64,000 nucleotides of DNA, taken from positions 2,706,501 to 2,770,500 of the forward strand of contig NZ_CP100350.1 in assembly GCF_024204685.1 (NCBI RefSeq). The letters are read 5' to 3'. Of the stretch, positions 35,329-44,954 are shown one piece after another. The first letter of the stretch is position 1, and every line of letters starts with the position of its first letter. Made by a program: the position numbers and the translations under genes. The notes under the pieces were generated by a model. The model was not told the origin of the DNA. It saw only the letters and a list, made by a program, of their open reading frames with translations, and ran no database searches. The stretch is from Gilvimarinus sp. DA14 (GTDB lineage Bacteria > Pseudomonadota > Gammaproteobacteria > Pseudomonadales > Cellvibrionaceae).

Positions 35329-36333
35329 CTATTCACTATCCCCACTGTAATCAATACTATGCCACCCTTTAATAATCGACTTCACATAAAGCCCCGACTC
35401 GGTTAAGTCGTCATCGGTCCAGTTGCCATCGGGGGCGGTGCCCGGCTTTAGCATTGAAGCCCCCTCATCCTTGTCGTTGAGAGCCCAGTTGGCGTGAGTT
35501 AAATGATGCTTGCGCATAAAGTCCAACCACTGTTCGGAACTGTGTTTATCGACCTCTCCGTCGCCATCGGCATTAACGGTTCCCCATTCTGTGACCATCA
35601 AAGCGGCGCCCTGTTGAAGAGCTTGTTCTGCTTTATCCCTCAGCGCTTGCTTGTGGGTACCGGCGTAAAAATGCAGGGTATAGGCAATATTGTCGTAACC
35701 CTGAATGGGATTGATGGCGGCTTTGTCTACATCCTGCGACCAGGTTTGGGTGCCGACAATAATCAAGTTGTCGGGGTCTATGGCGCGAATGCGAGCAATC
35801 AAGGCTTCTGCGTAAGGCTTGATAACGGTATCCCAGTCGGTATCTGCCAGCGGCTCGTTATAGATTTCGTAAATAATATTGTCGGTATTGCCGTACTTCG
35901 TCGCGAAGTGCTCGAAAAAAGCGATGGCTTTGTCGCGGTGCTGCTCGGCGTGGTGCGCGTGCCAATCGAGGATAACGTACATACCCTGCTCAAGAGCCGC
36001 ATCAATCACAGTTTCGGCCCTGCGGGTATTGTCTTCCGGGTGGGTCAACATGCCGCCATTGGCGCCTGCACCTATGGCGGCACGAATAATCGGTGCATTC
36101 CACTGCTCCTGCAAGTAGTTAACCACCTCGGGGTCGTAATAGCGGTCGGCGTTCCAGCCGGTGTTGCTCCAAAATAGGCTCGGGCCGGCGAGAGATAGCG
36201 GTGCGCCACTGGCATCGATAATGCGGTTTTCTTTGACACTCAGCTTGCCGTGAGTTTGCACGGCGGTGGCGGCTTGGGCGGCGTTGCAAAATGCGAGGCT
36301 TAGCCCTAACGCTAGCAGGGTTTTGGTGGGCAT
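35329..36333 (-). CDS. GH5 endoglucanase (cellulase)
   Basis: The protein has 334 residues with a signal peptide ending near AQAATAV. A single TIM barrel carries Glu160 as acid/base (IYEIYNEP) and Glu249 as nucleophile (MVTEWGT). His and Tyr positions of clan GH-A are present (LDWHAHH, TLHFYAG). The closest family pattern is GH5 subfamily 2 endo-beta-1,4-glucanases. It lacks the usual CBM and linker of Cellvibrionaceae cellulases, so it may work on soluble or short glucans. It is convergent with the GH9 gene; the two probably share substrate but not a promoter. Confidence 0.92.
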   Translation of the reverse strand: MPTKTLLALGLSLAFCNAAQAATAVQTHGKLSVKENRIIDASGAPLSLAGPSLFWSNTGWNADRYYDPEVVNYLQEQWNAPIIRAAIGAGANGGMLTHPEDNTRRAETVIDAALEQGMYVILDWHAHHAEQHRDKAIAFFEHFATKYGNTDNIIYEIYNEPLADTDWDTVIKPYAEALIARIRAIDPDNLIIVGTQTWSQDVDKAAINPIQGYDNIAYTLHFYAGTHKQALRDKAEQALQQGAALMVTEWGTVNADGDGEVDKHSSEQWLDFMRKHHLTHANWALNDKDEGASMLKPGTAPDGNWTDDDLTESGLYVKSIIKGWHSIDYSGDSE

Positions 36334-36534
36334 GGCGAGGTGACCTTGTTATATTGGTAGATGTTTGATGGTAGTCAGACCGCGTCGCGCTGTCTATTTG
36401 CCAACGAGCGTCACAACACTTCTTTACCGCTGTGGCTTTGGCCGGGCGAGGTGCTAAGCGCGACAGAATCGACTATTGTTAAATGCAGTCTAAGAAGCTG
36501 TAATGGATGACTCTATAAGTCGGAGAAACACTCT

Positions 36535-38940
36535 ATGTTCCTGTTGTCGCTGGTTGCCTTTATCGCGCTGTTAACCATTGTGCTGTATTACCCCCTGGCT
36601 CTTCCTGTGGGCTCGGTGGTGATTTTGGTCGGCCTTTTTTGCCTCACTTATCTGTCGGGCTGGATGTGGTTATTTCTGATTCCCGCTGCCGCGGTTGTGG
36701 CGGTATTGAACGTGCCGCAGTTACGCCGCCGCTTTTTAACCGACCCGGCTTACCACTTTTTGCAAAAAGCTATGCCCCCGATGAGCGTTACCGAGCGCGA
36801 AGCCATGGAGGCGGGCACCACCTGGTGGGAAAAGGACCTGTTTAGCGGGCGCCCCGACTGGAAGAAGTTTGTCGATATCGAGCTGCCCCAGCTGTCGGAG
36901 AAAGAGCAGAGCTTTCTCGATAATGAGGTGGAGGAGTTGTGCGGCCTGATTGATGAATGGCAGATTTTTAAAGATCAGGACCTAACCCCCGAAGCCTGGG
37001 ACTATTTGAAAAAGAAGGGCTTTTTCGGCCTGATTATTCCCGAAGAGTTTGGCGGTCGCGACTTTAGCCCCTACGCGCAAAGTCGCATTATGAGCAAAAT
37101 TGCCAGTCGTTCGGTGACCGCTGCGGTCACCGCCATGGTGCCTAACTCTCTGGGCCCTGGTGAGCTGTTGATGAAATATGGCACCGAAGAGCAAAAGCAA
37201 CGCTGGTTGCCGGGCCTTGCCGATGGCAGTGAAATTCCCTGCTTTGGCTTAACCGGTCCGGAAGCCGGCTCTGACGCTGGCTCCATTCCTGATACAGGTA
37301 TTGTGTGTAAAGGCCAATTTGATGGTCAGGAAGTGGTGGGTATCCGGCTAAATTTTTCCAAGCGCTGGATCACTCTGGCGCCTGTGGCCACGGTGGTGGG
37401 GCTTGCGTTCAAGCTGTCCGATCCAGAGGGCTTGTTGGGCGATGAAAACACCCGTGATTACGGCATAACCTGTGCGCTCTTGCCGGCGGATCACCCGGGA
37501 ATAGAAATCGGCCAGCGCCACAACCCTGGCTCACCGTTTATGAATGGCCCGATAAAAGGCAAAGACGTGTTTGTTCCAGTGGACTGGATTATCGGCGGGC
37601 CGGCCATGGCGGGTAAAGGCTGGCGCATGCTGATCGAGTGCCTGGGTGCTGGCCGTGGGGTATCTTTGCCGGCGCTTTCTACCGCCAGCGGCGAGATGAG
37701 CTATTTAACCGTGGGCGCTTACTCGCGCATTCGCCGACAATTCAATATGGAAGTGGGCAAGTTTGAAGGTGTACAGGAGGCCACCGCCGAAGTCGCTGCC
37801 AACGGCTATACCCTGGAGGCTTTCCGCCAGTTAGTTACCCGCGGCCTGGATACCGGCGCCCCCTCGGTAATGACGGCTATGGCCAAGTACCACGCGACGG
37901 AAATGATGCGCACCTCGGTAAATTACGCCATGGATGTGGTCAGTGGTCGCGCAATTCAGTTGGGGCCGCGCAACTTTACCGCGTTTGCCTATCGCGCACT
38001 GCCGGTTGCCATCACCGTAGAGGGCGCGAATATTCTGACCCGGTCGCTGATGATTTTTGGCCAGGGCGCCATGCGCTGCCATCCTTACCTGTTTGACGAA
38101 GTGCAAACCCTGCAGGCCGACGACAAAGACGCCGCCATGACCGAGTTTGACCAGCTGTTTATGCGTCACCTGGGGCATGTATTCAGTAATATTACCCGGT
38201 TAAAGCTGTTCAGTTTTACCTGTGCCAAGTTTAGCGCTACCCCAGTCAATGCCGACGACTTTTCCCGTGTCTGGTATCAGCGCATTAATCATATGAGCGC
38301 CGCCTTCGCGGTGGCTGCGGATGTCGCCCTGGGCGTGTTGGGGGGTGATTTAAAACGTCGCGAGCTTCTGTCTGCCCGCCTGGGCGATGTGCACAGTCAG
38401 CTGTTTATCGCCTGCAGTATTCTCAAGTTTCACGGCGCCCACCCGCGCACGGCCGAAGAGGACGCACACGCCGAGTTCGCCTTAAAGACGGCATTCTACA
38501 AAGCGCAAACGGCGTTATTGGCGTTTTATGCAAACTTTCCGTCACGCTTTATCGGCTGGGCATTCAAGTTCGCCAGTTTCCCCTTCGGGCGCCCCTACAA
38601 GGGCCCCAGCGATGACGAGATTCGCCAGTTGGGCGGCATGATTATGGAGTCCAGTTCGGTGCGGCAAATGCTGTCTGGCTACGTCTACTTAAACCATAAC
38701 CCAGAAGACGCCGTGGGCCGGGTAGAGACAACCTACCAAATGCTGCTGGAGCTTGGCGACGTGTGGAGCACTTTCAGTCGTGCTCAGGCTAAAGGTGAGC
38801 TGGATGGCGATACCCTGGAAGAGCGCCTGGACGATGCCGTGGTAAAAGGTGTGATTCAGCAGGCGGATGTGGAGCCCCTAAAAGCTTACGATGCCAGACG
38901 TTATGATTGTCTGTTAACGGATAACTTCGATAAGCTTTAA
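36535..38940 (+). CDS. fadE: Acyl-CoA dehydrogenase FadE
   Basis: The protein has 801 residues, close to E. coli FadE. Two N-terminal hydrophobic helices (about 2-55) precede the flavoprotein: LKKKGFFGLIIPEEFGG, then PCFGLTGPEAGSDAGSIPD for FAD/substrate contact, and a C-terminal DUF1974-type extension. It catalyses the first step of fatty-acid beta-oxidation. GGAGA lies nine bases ahead of the ATG. There are no other fad genes around it. Confidence 0.95.
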   Translation: MFLLSLVAFIALLTIVLYYPLALPVGSVVILVGLFCLTYLSGWMWLFLIPAAAVVAVLNVPQLRRRFLTDPAYHFLQKAMPPMSVTEREAMEAGTTWWEKDLFSGRPDWKKFVDIELPQLSEKEQSFLDNEVEELCGLIDEWQIFKDQDLTPEAWDYLKKKGFFGLIIPEEFGGRDFSPYAQSRIMSKIASRSVTAAVTAMVPNSLGPGELLMKYGTEEQKQRWLPGLADGSEIPCFGLTGPEAGSDAGSIPDTGIVCKGQFDGQEVVGIRLNFSKRWITLAPVATVVGLAFKLSDPEGLLGDENTRDYGITCALLPADHPGIEIGQRHNPGSPFMNGPIKGKDVFVPVDWIIGGPAMAGKGWRMLIECLGAGRGVSLPALSTASGEMSYLTVGAYSRIRRQFNMEVGKFEGVQEATAEVAANGYTLEAFRQLVTRGLDTGAPSVMTAMAKYHATEMMRTSVNYAMDVVSGRAIQLGPRNFTAFAYRALPVAITVEGANILTRSLMIFGQGAMRCHPYLFDEVQTLQADDKDAAMTEFDQLFMRHLGHVFSNITRLKLFSFTCAKFSATPVNADDFSRVWYQRINHMSAAFAVAADVALGVLGGDLKRRELLSARLGDVHSQLFIACSILKFHGAHPRTAEEDAHAEFALKTAFYKAQTALLAFYANFPSRFIGWAFKFASFPFGRPYKGPSDDEIRQLGGMIMESSSVRQMLSGYVYLNHNPEDAVGRVETTYQMLLELGDVWSTFSRAQAKGELDGDTLEERLDDAVVKGVIQQADVEPLKAYDARRYDCLLTDNFDKL

Positions 38941-39007
38941 GGTATACGTTATCTTACCCAAAGCCGGGGCTTAGGCTCCGGCCCAAAATAATAATAATGG
39001 AGCACCT

Positions 39008-39922
39008 ATGAGTTGGTTGCCCGATAGTGAACCCCACTGCTGCCCGGCGCAGCAGGGCAAAAAGGGGAGCGTGGATATTGTCATTACCCCTAACACTCGC
39101 GACCTAGAGGGATTTTCCGTGCGCCGGGCTCTGCCCGCGGTTGAGCGACGGGCGGTTGGACCTTTTGTATTTTTTGATCATATGGGGCCGGCGCAATTAT
39201 CTGCAGCCGGCGGGCTTGCGGTCCGACCTCACCCGCACATCGGGTTATCGACGCTTACCTATCTCTATGAAGGCGAAATCGTGCACCGCGACAGCCTGGG
39301 GTTCAAGCAGCTGATCCGTCCCGGGGCGGTTAACTGGATGACCGCGGGGCGGGGTATTGTTCACTCCGAGCGCTCGCCCGAGTCCGCCGCCGAGCAGCGC
39401 TTAATGGGGCTGCAGGTGTGGGCGGCATTGCCCAAAGAGCAGGAACAATGTGCCCCTTCGTTTACCCATTACAGTACGTCTAGTGTCCCCGAGGCTGAAG
39501 CCGATGGCGCCCGGATTCGAGTGGTTGCCGGCGAGTGTTTTGGTATGTGTGCAAAACTGCAAACATCTGCGCCGCTGTTTTTTGTCGATGTGCAATTACA
39601 GGCCCAAAGTCGGTTGTTGCTTGAGGCTGAATACACTGAACGGGCCTTCTATGTGGTGAGCGGCGATGTTGCGGTAGGTTCGGAGCGCTTTAGCGCCGGG
39701 CAAATGGTGGTTTTAAAACCGGACTCGGAGGTCATTCTGAGCAGTCAGGAGGGGGCGTCTCTGGCTGTTATTGGTGGTGAGCCTCTGGATGGGCCCAGGC
39801 ATATCTGGTGGAACTTTGTCGCAACTGAGCGTGAGCTTATAGAGCAGGCAAAAGCCGATTGGCAGGCGGGCCGTTTTGGCCATGTGCCCGGCGACAGTGA
39901 GTTTGTGCCGCTACCTGGTTGA
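39008..39922 (+). CDS. Pirin family protein
   Basis: The protein has 304 residues with two cupin domains. The N-terminal metal site is seen in VRPHPHIGLSTLTYLYEGEIVHRDSLG and the following MTAGRGIVHSERS, giving the His-His-His-Glu set. Pirins are iron-binding cupins, some with quercetinase activity; the bacterial role is not settled. It lies 67 bases after fadE and may be co-transcribed. Confidence 0.9.
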   Translation: MSWLPDSEPHCCPAQQGKKGSVDIVITPNTRDLEGFSVRRALPAVERRAVGPFVFFDHMGPAQLSAAGGLAVRPHPHIGLSTLTYLYEGEIVHRDSLGFKQLIRPGAVNWMTAGRGIVHSERSPESAAEQRLMGLQVWAALPKEQEQCAPSFTHYSTSSVPEAEADGARIRVVAGECFGMCAKLQTSAPLFFVDVQLQAQSRLLLEAEYTERAFYVVSGDVAVGSERFSAGQMVVLKPDSEVILSSQEGASLAVIGGEPLDGPRHIWWNFVATERELIEQAKADWQAGRFGHVPGDSEFVPLPG

Positions 39923-40027
39923 GCTAAGAAATAACCAGCCGAAGCGAGTGTGTTGCCGGCTTGGCTTTGCGCGTCGTCTTGCTCGCGTATAATTGTCTGC
40001 TAGATAACGCGGGCAAGTGGCTAAGCC

Positions 40028-40534
40028 ATGAAACGATTTATTTTTCTTTTCTTCTTTACCCTGATGGGTTTGTTCACTCTGGAGCTTTTACCCTGGGGGC
40101 AGACCTATGTGGTGCTGCCTTTAACTCGTGCATTGACCAGCGTATGCGCCTTTGTTATCGAGCTTTTGGGGCGTGAGCTGGAAGTTGCCGGTATTATTCT
40201 CACGGATATTAAAACCGGTTTTGCAGTACAAATTGCCGCTGGATGCAACGGCATAGAAGCGATGATACTGCTGATTGCCGCTATGGTGGCTTTTCCGGCA
40301 AGTTTGCGCTACACCCTGAGCGGTATTGCCTTTGGTGTGCTCGGTTTGCAGTGCTTAAATGTGCTGCGTATTGTCAGTTTGTTTTTTCTCGGACTTTGGA
40401 ACAGCAGCGCGTTCGAGTGGGCGCACCTGTATATTTGGCAGGCGCTAATCATGCTCGATTCTTTGCTGATTTTTTTAATTTGGATTCGCTACAACCCTAA
40501 AGCACCCCAGCGATATGAAACCGCGCCCGCTTGA
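40028..40534 (+). CDS. xrtH: Exosortase H
   Basis: The protein has 168 residues, mostly membrane helices. The exosortase catalytic set is visible: Cys73 in AAGCNGIEA, Arg114 in LNVLRIVSL, His133 in EWAHLYIWQ. XrtH-type enzymes process proteins ending in an IPTLxxWG-CTERM signal. The small size and a partner gene overlapping by 20 bases fit XrtH. No CTERM-tagged substrate occurs in the window, so substrates must lie elsewhere. Confidence 0.88.
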   Translation: MKRFIFLFFFTLMGLFTLELLPWGQTYVVLPLTRALTSVCAFVIELLGRELEVAGIILTDIKTGFAVQIAAGCNGIEAMILLIAAMVAFPASLRYTLSGIAFGVLGLQCLNVLRIVSLFFLGLWNSSAFEWAHLYIWQALIMLDSLLIFLIWIRYNPKAPQRYETAPA

Positions 40535-41105
40535 TCCGCTGCTGCAGTATTTTGCCAAGGCGCTGTTGTGGTTGCCGGTTTTTTTTCTGCTCTGGTATTA
40601 CCTGGCGGCGCTGTGCAGTGTGCCTGCAGCTTTACTGGCCAAAATTGTGGTTAACCTTATGTTTTCCGGGTTGGTGGAATCATTAGAGATGAATGGGCGG
40701 CAGCTGGAGGTGGTGACCTCTTTGCTTGTCAGTACCGAGGGCGGTCGCGGACAGGTAATCGTCACATTAAATCCGCTGATTTACTCCTGGAATATCCCCG
40801 TCTTGCTCGCTCTGTGTTTTGCGATTGAAGAGCAATACTTCTCTAACCTGCGCACCTTTTGGGCGGTGGTTGCTTTGCTGCCGTTACATGCATTTGGCTT
40901 GGCCGCCGAGTTGCTGGTCAGCCTGGCATTTCAACTGGGCCCTGAGGTGGCGGGGCAATTATCGCTAGAGAGCTGGCAGAATGAAGCTGTGGCACTGGCT
41001 TACCAGTTTGGTTACTTGATGTTACCCGTCATTGGTGCCAGCAGTATTTGGCTGCTGAGTCAGTACGATATGGTGCGACGCTTAGCAGGCCTTGCTAACG
41101 ATTAG
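40515..41105 (+). CDS. XrtH-associated membrane protein
   Basis: The protein has 196 residues with hydrophobic segments at the N-terminus, around 90-105, 110-135 and 165-185. A periplasmic loop contains LLVSTEGGRGQVIVTLNPLIYSWNIPVL. It overlaps the exosortase gene by 20 bases. Genes of this type regularly follow xrtH and probably help the enzyme or its substrates. Confidence 0.82.
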   Translation: MKPRPLDPLLQYFAKALLWLPVFFLLWYYLAALCSVPAALLAKIVVNLMFSGLVESLEMNGRQLEVVTSLLVSTEGGRGQVIVTLNPLIYSWNIPVLLALCFAIEEQYFSNLRTFWAVVALLPLHAFGLAAELLVSLAFQLGPEVAGQLSLESWQNEAVALAYQFGYLMLPVIGASSIWLLSQYDMVRRLAGLAND

Positions 41106-41283
41106 AATCTTCCCGGTGCCCGGCCGACTCAGCAGTGGCCTGATCCAAGTCACGGCCCACTTCTAAACAGTTTTGGTAGGCCTCCTGGTCGGTCTCGTAG
41201 CTGCACCAGTAGTGGTCGTCGGTTTTTATGCTTGAACAACTCGCCAGCATGGCTGCTGCCATCAGTGGGATCCACAATTTCAT
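41095..41283 (-). CDS. Small lipoprotein, 62 aa
   Basis: From the ATG at 41283 the product starts MKLWIPLMAAAMLASC, a lipoprotein signal with LASC (Cys16). The mature part is acidic and has two further cysteines (HYWCSY and YQNCLEV) that could form a disulfide. It lies 13 bases after the GH79-like gene, so it is probably its operon partner. Its tail overlaps the convergent XrtH-associated gene by 11 bases. The function is unknown. Confidence 0.68.
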   Translation of the reverse strand: MKLWIPLMAAAMLASCSSIKTDDHYWCSYETDQEAYQNCLEVGRDLDQATAESAGHREDSNR

Positions 41284-41296
41284 TTGGCTATCAACT

Positions 41297-42814
41297 TTAT
41301 TTGTCGCGGGTTTGGTCGTGCTCGGCGCCAAGTTTATAACACCAAAAGCTAATACTGTAACCGGGCACCCGATTATCGACCGGCGGCTGGCTAAAGTGTT
41401 CCAGATCCAGTTGGCCTTTTTTAAGCTTTGGCCGCGCCTGGTTGATATACACCTTGCGGCTGGTGAGTCGCTTCGCGGTGAGGGTGTAATGCTCGCACCT
41501 CTCGCCGGGCAGGTTTACATTCACTCGAACGCCGCGCGGCTTTAAGTTAATAATCATCAGTGTCAGCTTATCCGCATCCGGGTGTCGATGGCAGTACACG
41601 CGCAGGTGTTTATCCGAGTGATAGCTTTGGTAAACCTCGGTGCCCATCAGCCTGACCCACAGCCAGCTAAGCCAGTAGTCTGGCCGTGGCTTAAGGGTAA
41701 GTCGGTCAATCAAACCATAATCGCCGCCAATCAAACTTTGCCTGACCATAACCTTGTGGCCTAACAATGCCCCCTGGCCCAGTTGATCGGCCCACCAGAA
41801 TACAGAGATAAACCGGTCCGATAACTTGGGCTGACCCCCGCACTGGGCTGAGCCCGACTCTCCGGTCCACAGTTCGGCGCGAGGCTGATAGCGGTCGCGC
41901 CAGAACAACAGGGTGCGACTGTAGCGGTCAAAGTCGGCAAAGGATTTTGGGTTGAGCATAGTGCGCACGGTGGCGGCGCGGGTGCGTACGGGCGAGCGGC
42001 TGCTTTGAAAGGGGTAGTAGTGCCAGTTGACGATATCAAGCGCCATGGGCAGCTGCTGCAAAAAGCGTCGGGTGATATTGGAGAAGGGTTTAAACGTCTC
42101 CCCCAGGCGGGGCCAAAAGGCGCTGCCCGGGCCGGAAATTTTTGCCTGGGGGTAATTGTGCCGGATTTGCCGGGTGAAGGTGGCGTAATCGACGGCGAGA
42201 TCGCGCGCTTTGGGTTGAGCCCGCAGGCCGTGAAAGGCCCAGTAGGCGTTTAGTTCATTGCCCAGCTCAAATACGTGAATCTGGTAGCCTTTGTTCACAC
42301 TGTAATCCAGCAGGCTTTGCAATTCGTCCCCACACCACTGGCCGTGATCGCGGCGGGTGAACAGGCCGTACTTGACCGTAAAAATCAGATGTAGATCGTT
42401 GCGCTGCAGAAACTTGTGCAGTCTGTCCCATTGCGTTTGGGTCAGAACCAAGGCGTCTGGTTCGTTTTCCGGCGCCTGAAAATAGTGGATTTTATCGGCC
42501 TCGGAGCCGCCGATACGCAGGTAGGATGGACCCAGGCCGCGCACCAGCAAATCCAGCTTTTTTTGCTTGAGTTGAATTGGCGGAACCCGCAAAGTGCCAA
42601 GGCCGCGGCGGGTGCCCTCGCTGCCCTCCCACCAATATCCGCCCACAAGCACAGAAATGTCGATGGAAAATGACAGATAGCGACTGTCTACCTGCTGAAC
42701 TGCACGGCAGTGTTCGACCACAATTTCAGAAGCGGAGCTAACGGTGCCGGCTCGCGCGGTGTAATGGCGTTTGAGGCGAGCGTACCAACGGGGCGGACTC
42801 AGTAGTGATAGCAT
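41297..42814 (-). CDS. GH79-like (heparanase-type) glycoside hydrolase
   Basis: The protein has 505 residues, clan GH-A. Diagnostic strings are RYLSFSIDISVLVGG, YLRIGGSEADKIHYF, the acid region VFELGNELNAY (Glu187) and the nucleophile region WTGESGSAQCGGQPKLSDRF (Glu319). This pattern resembles heparanase and bacterial GH79 beta-glucuronidases. A C-terminal beta domain follows (LTLMIINLKPRGVRVNVNLPG). Unusually, no signal peptide is present, and an in-frame stop lies seven codons upstream of the ATG, so it should be cytoplasmic or exported by another route. The substrate is unknown. Confidence 0.82.
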   Translation of the reverse strand: MLSLLSPPRWYARLKRHYTARAGTVSSASEIVVEHCRAVQQVDSRYLSFSIDISVLVGGYWWEGSEGTRRGLGTLRVPPIQLKQKKLDLLVRGLGPSYLRIGGSEADKIHYFQAPENEPDALVLTQTQWDRLHKFLQRNDLHLIFTVKYGLFTRRDHGQWCGDELQSLLDYSVNKGYQIHVFELGNELNAYWAFHGLRAQPKARDLAVDYATFTRQIRHNYPQAKISGPGSAFWPRLGETFKPFSNITRRFLQQLPMALDIVNWHYYPFQSSRSPVRTRAATVRTMLNPKSFADFDRYSRTLLFWRDRYQPRAELWTGESGSAQCGGQPKLSDRFISVFWWADQLGQGALLGHKVMVRQSLIGGDYGLIDRLTLKPRPDYWLSWLWVRLMGTEVYQSYHSDKHLRVYCHRHPDADKLTLMIINLKPRGVRVNVNLPGERCEHYTLTAKRLTSRKVYINQARPKLKKGQLDLEHFSQPPVDNRVPGYSISFWCYKLGAEHDQTRDK

Positions 42815-42878
42815 AGCGAACGGGCTTACAGAGATTCACGCCCGATGGTAAGCAACAAACATGACCGGGAGGTTTCAA

Positions 42879-43160
42879 GTGGAACAGGTAAGCAGGCGTT
42901 TTTGGGTGACGGGTAGAGTGCAGGGTGTGCATTTTAGGGCCAGCACCGAGCGCAAAGCCCGCGAGCTGGGAGTTACCGGGTGGGTGCGCAATTTAACAGA
43001 TGGCCGGGTTGAGGTGTTGGCAACTGCGCCGGATACGGCGTTAACGGAACTTGAAGCATGGCTGCATCTGGGGTCGGACAGGGCCGAAGTAATTTCGGTC
43101 GAGGTGCAGCACGAAGAGCTGCAGGCGTTTGATGGTTTTTCAGTGGTCGCTACAGTTTAA
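42879..43160 (+). CDS. Acylphosphatase
   Basis: The protein has 93 residues from the GTG at 42879, six bases after GGGAGG; the ATG at 42861 would place the ribosome site inside the gene. The signatures [11 protein letters not shown] and [16 protein letters not shown] contain the catalytic Arg and Asn. The enzyme hydrolyses acyl phosphates such as carbamoyl phosphate. Phe/His (VHFRA) replaces the more usual FFR. Its end overlaps the convergent DUF808 gene by four bases. Confidence 0.92.
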   Translation: MEQVSRRFWVTGRVQGVHFRASTERKARELGVTGWVRNLTDGRVEVLATAPDTALTELEAWLHLGSDRAEVISVEVQHEELQAFDGFSVVATV

Positions 43161-44098
43161 GAGGGCTGATCTTTCTTGCCCAGCAACTTACCGCCAAGGG
43201 TTATCGCTCCCACCAGCACAGCGCCTGCCAGCAAACCCACAAGTGCATTGATTAGCGTAGGAATTGCGGCACTAAAAATAATACCCCAAGTGGGTAGAGC
43301 TTCGCCCGAATGAGCCAGGTGTTCGACAAAGTGATGCACAGGGCCTATCCCATGCACCAAGATCCCTCCACCCACCAGAAACATGGCGGCGGTTCCGGCA
43401 ATGGATAAGAATTTCATTAACACAGGCGCGGCGGCCAATAAAAACTGCCCCAGTTTTTGTTTTGCCTGGCTGGTTTGCGCGCTTAGGTGTAACCCGGCAT
43501 CGTCCATTTTGACAATGCCCGCCACCAAACCGTAAACACCCACGGTCATACCCAGGGCAATAATGCATAGCACCGCAATTTGGCTACTTAAGGCCGCGCC
43601 GGACACCGCGCCCAGGGTAATGGTGATGATTTCTGCAGAGAGAATAAAGTCAGTGCGAATAGCGCCTTTAATTTTATTTTTTTCAAAGGCCAGCATATCC
43701 GTTTCACTCTGCGCTAACGCCTGCAGGCGCGCCTGGTGTTCGCGATCATCGGGCGCCTTGGGGTGAAGCCATTTATGGGCAATTTTCTCAAAACCCTCAA
43801 AACATAAATACGCACCGCCCAGCATCAATAAAGGCACGATAAGCCAGGGTAAAAAAGCACTGATTAACAGTGCCGCCGGAACAAGAATAAATTTGTTAAC
43901 CAGCGAGCCTTTAAAAACCGCCCAAACCACCGGCAGCTCGCGTTCAGCGCGCACGCCGGTGACTTGCTCGGCGTTGAGGGCCAAGTCATCGCCAAGCACC
44001 CCGGCGGTTTTTTTCGCCGCTACCTTGGTCATTACCGCCACATCATCCAGCAGGGTGGCTATATCATCTATTAGTGTCAGTAAGCTGCTGCCGGCCAT
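43157..44098 (-). CDS. DUF808 family inner membrane protein (YedI type)
   Basis: The protein has 313 residues. It begins [38 protein letters not shown], the family hallmark, followed by several membrane helices and a cytoplasmic stretch with [28 protein letters not shown] precedes the ATG. The function is unknown. It ends at the acylphosphatase gene and follows the ZIP transporter by nine bases, so the two may be co-transcribed. Confidence 0.9.
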   Translation of the reverse strand: MAGSSLLTLIDDIATLLDDVAVMTKVAAKKTAGVLGDDLALNAEQVTGVRAERELPVVWAVFKGSLVNKFILVPAALLISAFLPWLIVPLLMLGGAYLCFEGFEKIAHKWLHPKAPDDREHQARLQALAQSETDMLAFEKNKIKGAIRTDFILSAEIITITLGAVSGAALSSQIAVLCIIALGMTVGVYGLVAGIVKMDDAGLHLSAQTSQAKQKLGQFLLAAAPVLMKFLSIAGTAAMFLVGGGILVHGIGPVHHFVEHLAHSGEALPTWGIIFSAAIPTLINALVGLLAGAVLVGAITLGGKLLGKKDQPS

Positions 44099-44107
44099 AG
44101 CTCTTCC

Positions 44108-44893
44108 TTAGGCGAAAACGGTATCCAAGTACATCATAACGGCAAATCCACCGAGCAGAGAAAAAGTCGCCAGGCCTTCGTGGCCGCGGTTATGGGTTTG
44201 CGGAATAATTTCATCGCTGATGACAAATAACATGGCTCCGGCCGCGCCCCCCAGCACCCAGGGCAACAAAGGCTGACTGATGGAAACCAGCGCCGCACCA
44301 AACAAGCCGCCCACAGGCTCGATCAGGCCCGTTAAAAATGCCACGCTAAACGCATAGGCACTGCGGTAGCCGACCGCTAACAGCGATATGGCCACTGCCA
44401 GTCCCTCGGGAATATTTTGCAGGCCAATTCCCAGCGTCAGAGTTAAACCGTTTTCCAGATCACCCTTGGCAAAACCTACGCCTACCGCCATCCCCTCGGG
44501 AAAGTTATGCAGTGCAATCGCTAGCACGAACAGCCATATTCGCTTTAATGCCTTGCTGTCCGAGTCCGGGAAAGGTTTGCGAAAATGTTGGTGCGGCGTA
44601 CAGCGGTAAATAATTGCCAGCGCAGCGGCGCCCAGCATCATACCGCTTAACACTATGATCACTGAGCCGCTAGCGTTAAAACCTTGGGCGCTGGCTTCTT
44701 CGATACCGGGGAGCAATAAAGAGAAAATAGAGGCGGCCAGCATCACCCCGGCGGCGGCGCTTAACAAAATATCTTCTAACGAGGTGGATAAGCGGCGAAT
44801 AAAAAATACGCCCAACGCGCCCACGCCGGTCATAGAGCCTGCAATCAGGCTGCCTATAAAACCCAGCCATACGGTATTTTCTGGCAGTAGCAA
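44108..44893 (-). CDS. ZIP family metal transporter
   Basis: The protein has 261 residues and eight membrane segments. Helix IV carries ALHNFPEGMAVGVG and helix V GLQNIPEGLAVAISLL, the metal-binding HNxPE / QNxPE motifs of ZIP transporters (ZupT branch). A cytoplasmic loop includes YRCTPHQHF. It imports zinc or related divalent ions down their gradient. The TTG start with AAGGG upstream is the only option in frame. It is the second zinc-related transporter in the window after znuABC, without a visible Zur box. Confidence 0.9.
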   Translation of the reverse strand: MLLPENTVWLGFIGSLIAGSMTGVGALGVFFIRRLSTSLEDILLSAAAGVMLAASIFSLLLPGIEEASAQGFNASGSVIIVLSGMMLGAAALAIIYRCTPHQHFRKPFPDSDSKALKRIWLFVLAIALHNFPEGMAVGVGFAKGDLENGLTLTLGIGLQNIPEGLAVAISLLAVGYRSAYAFSVAFLTGLIEPVGGLFGAALVSISQPLLPWVLGGAAGAMLFVISDEIIPQTHNRGHEGLATFSLLGGFAVMMYLDTVFA

Positions 44894-44954
44894 AAATCTA
44901 AGCCCTTAGCCCAATGCCTGAATTTATTTCAAGCAGGCGCTGTTACGTTAATGT

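Noticed and set aside
35503-36177. Plus-strand open frame of 224 codons
   Set aside because: It is antisense to the GH5 gene and has no recognisable protein pattern.
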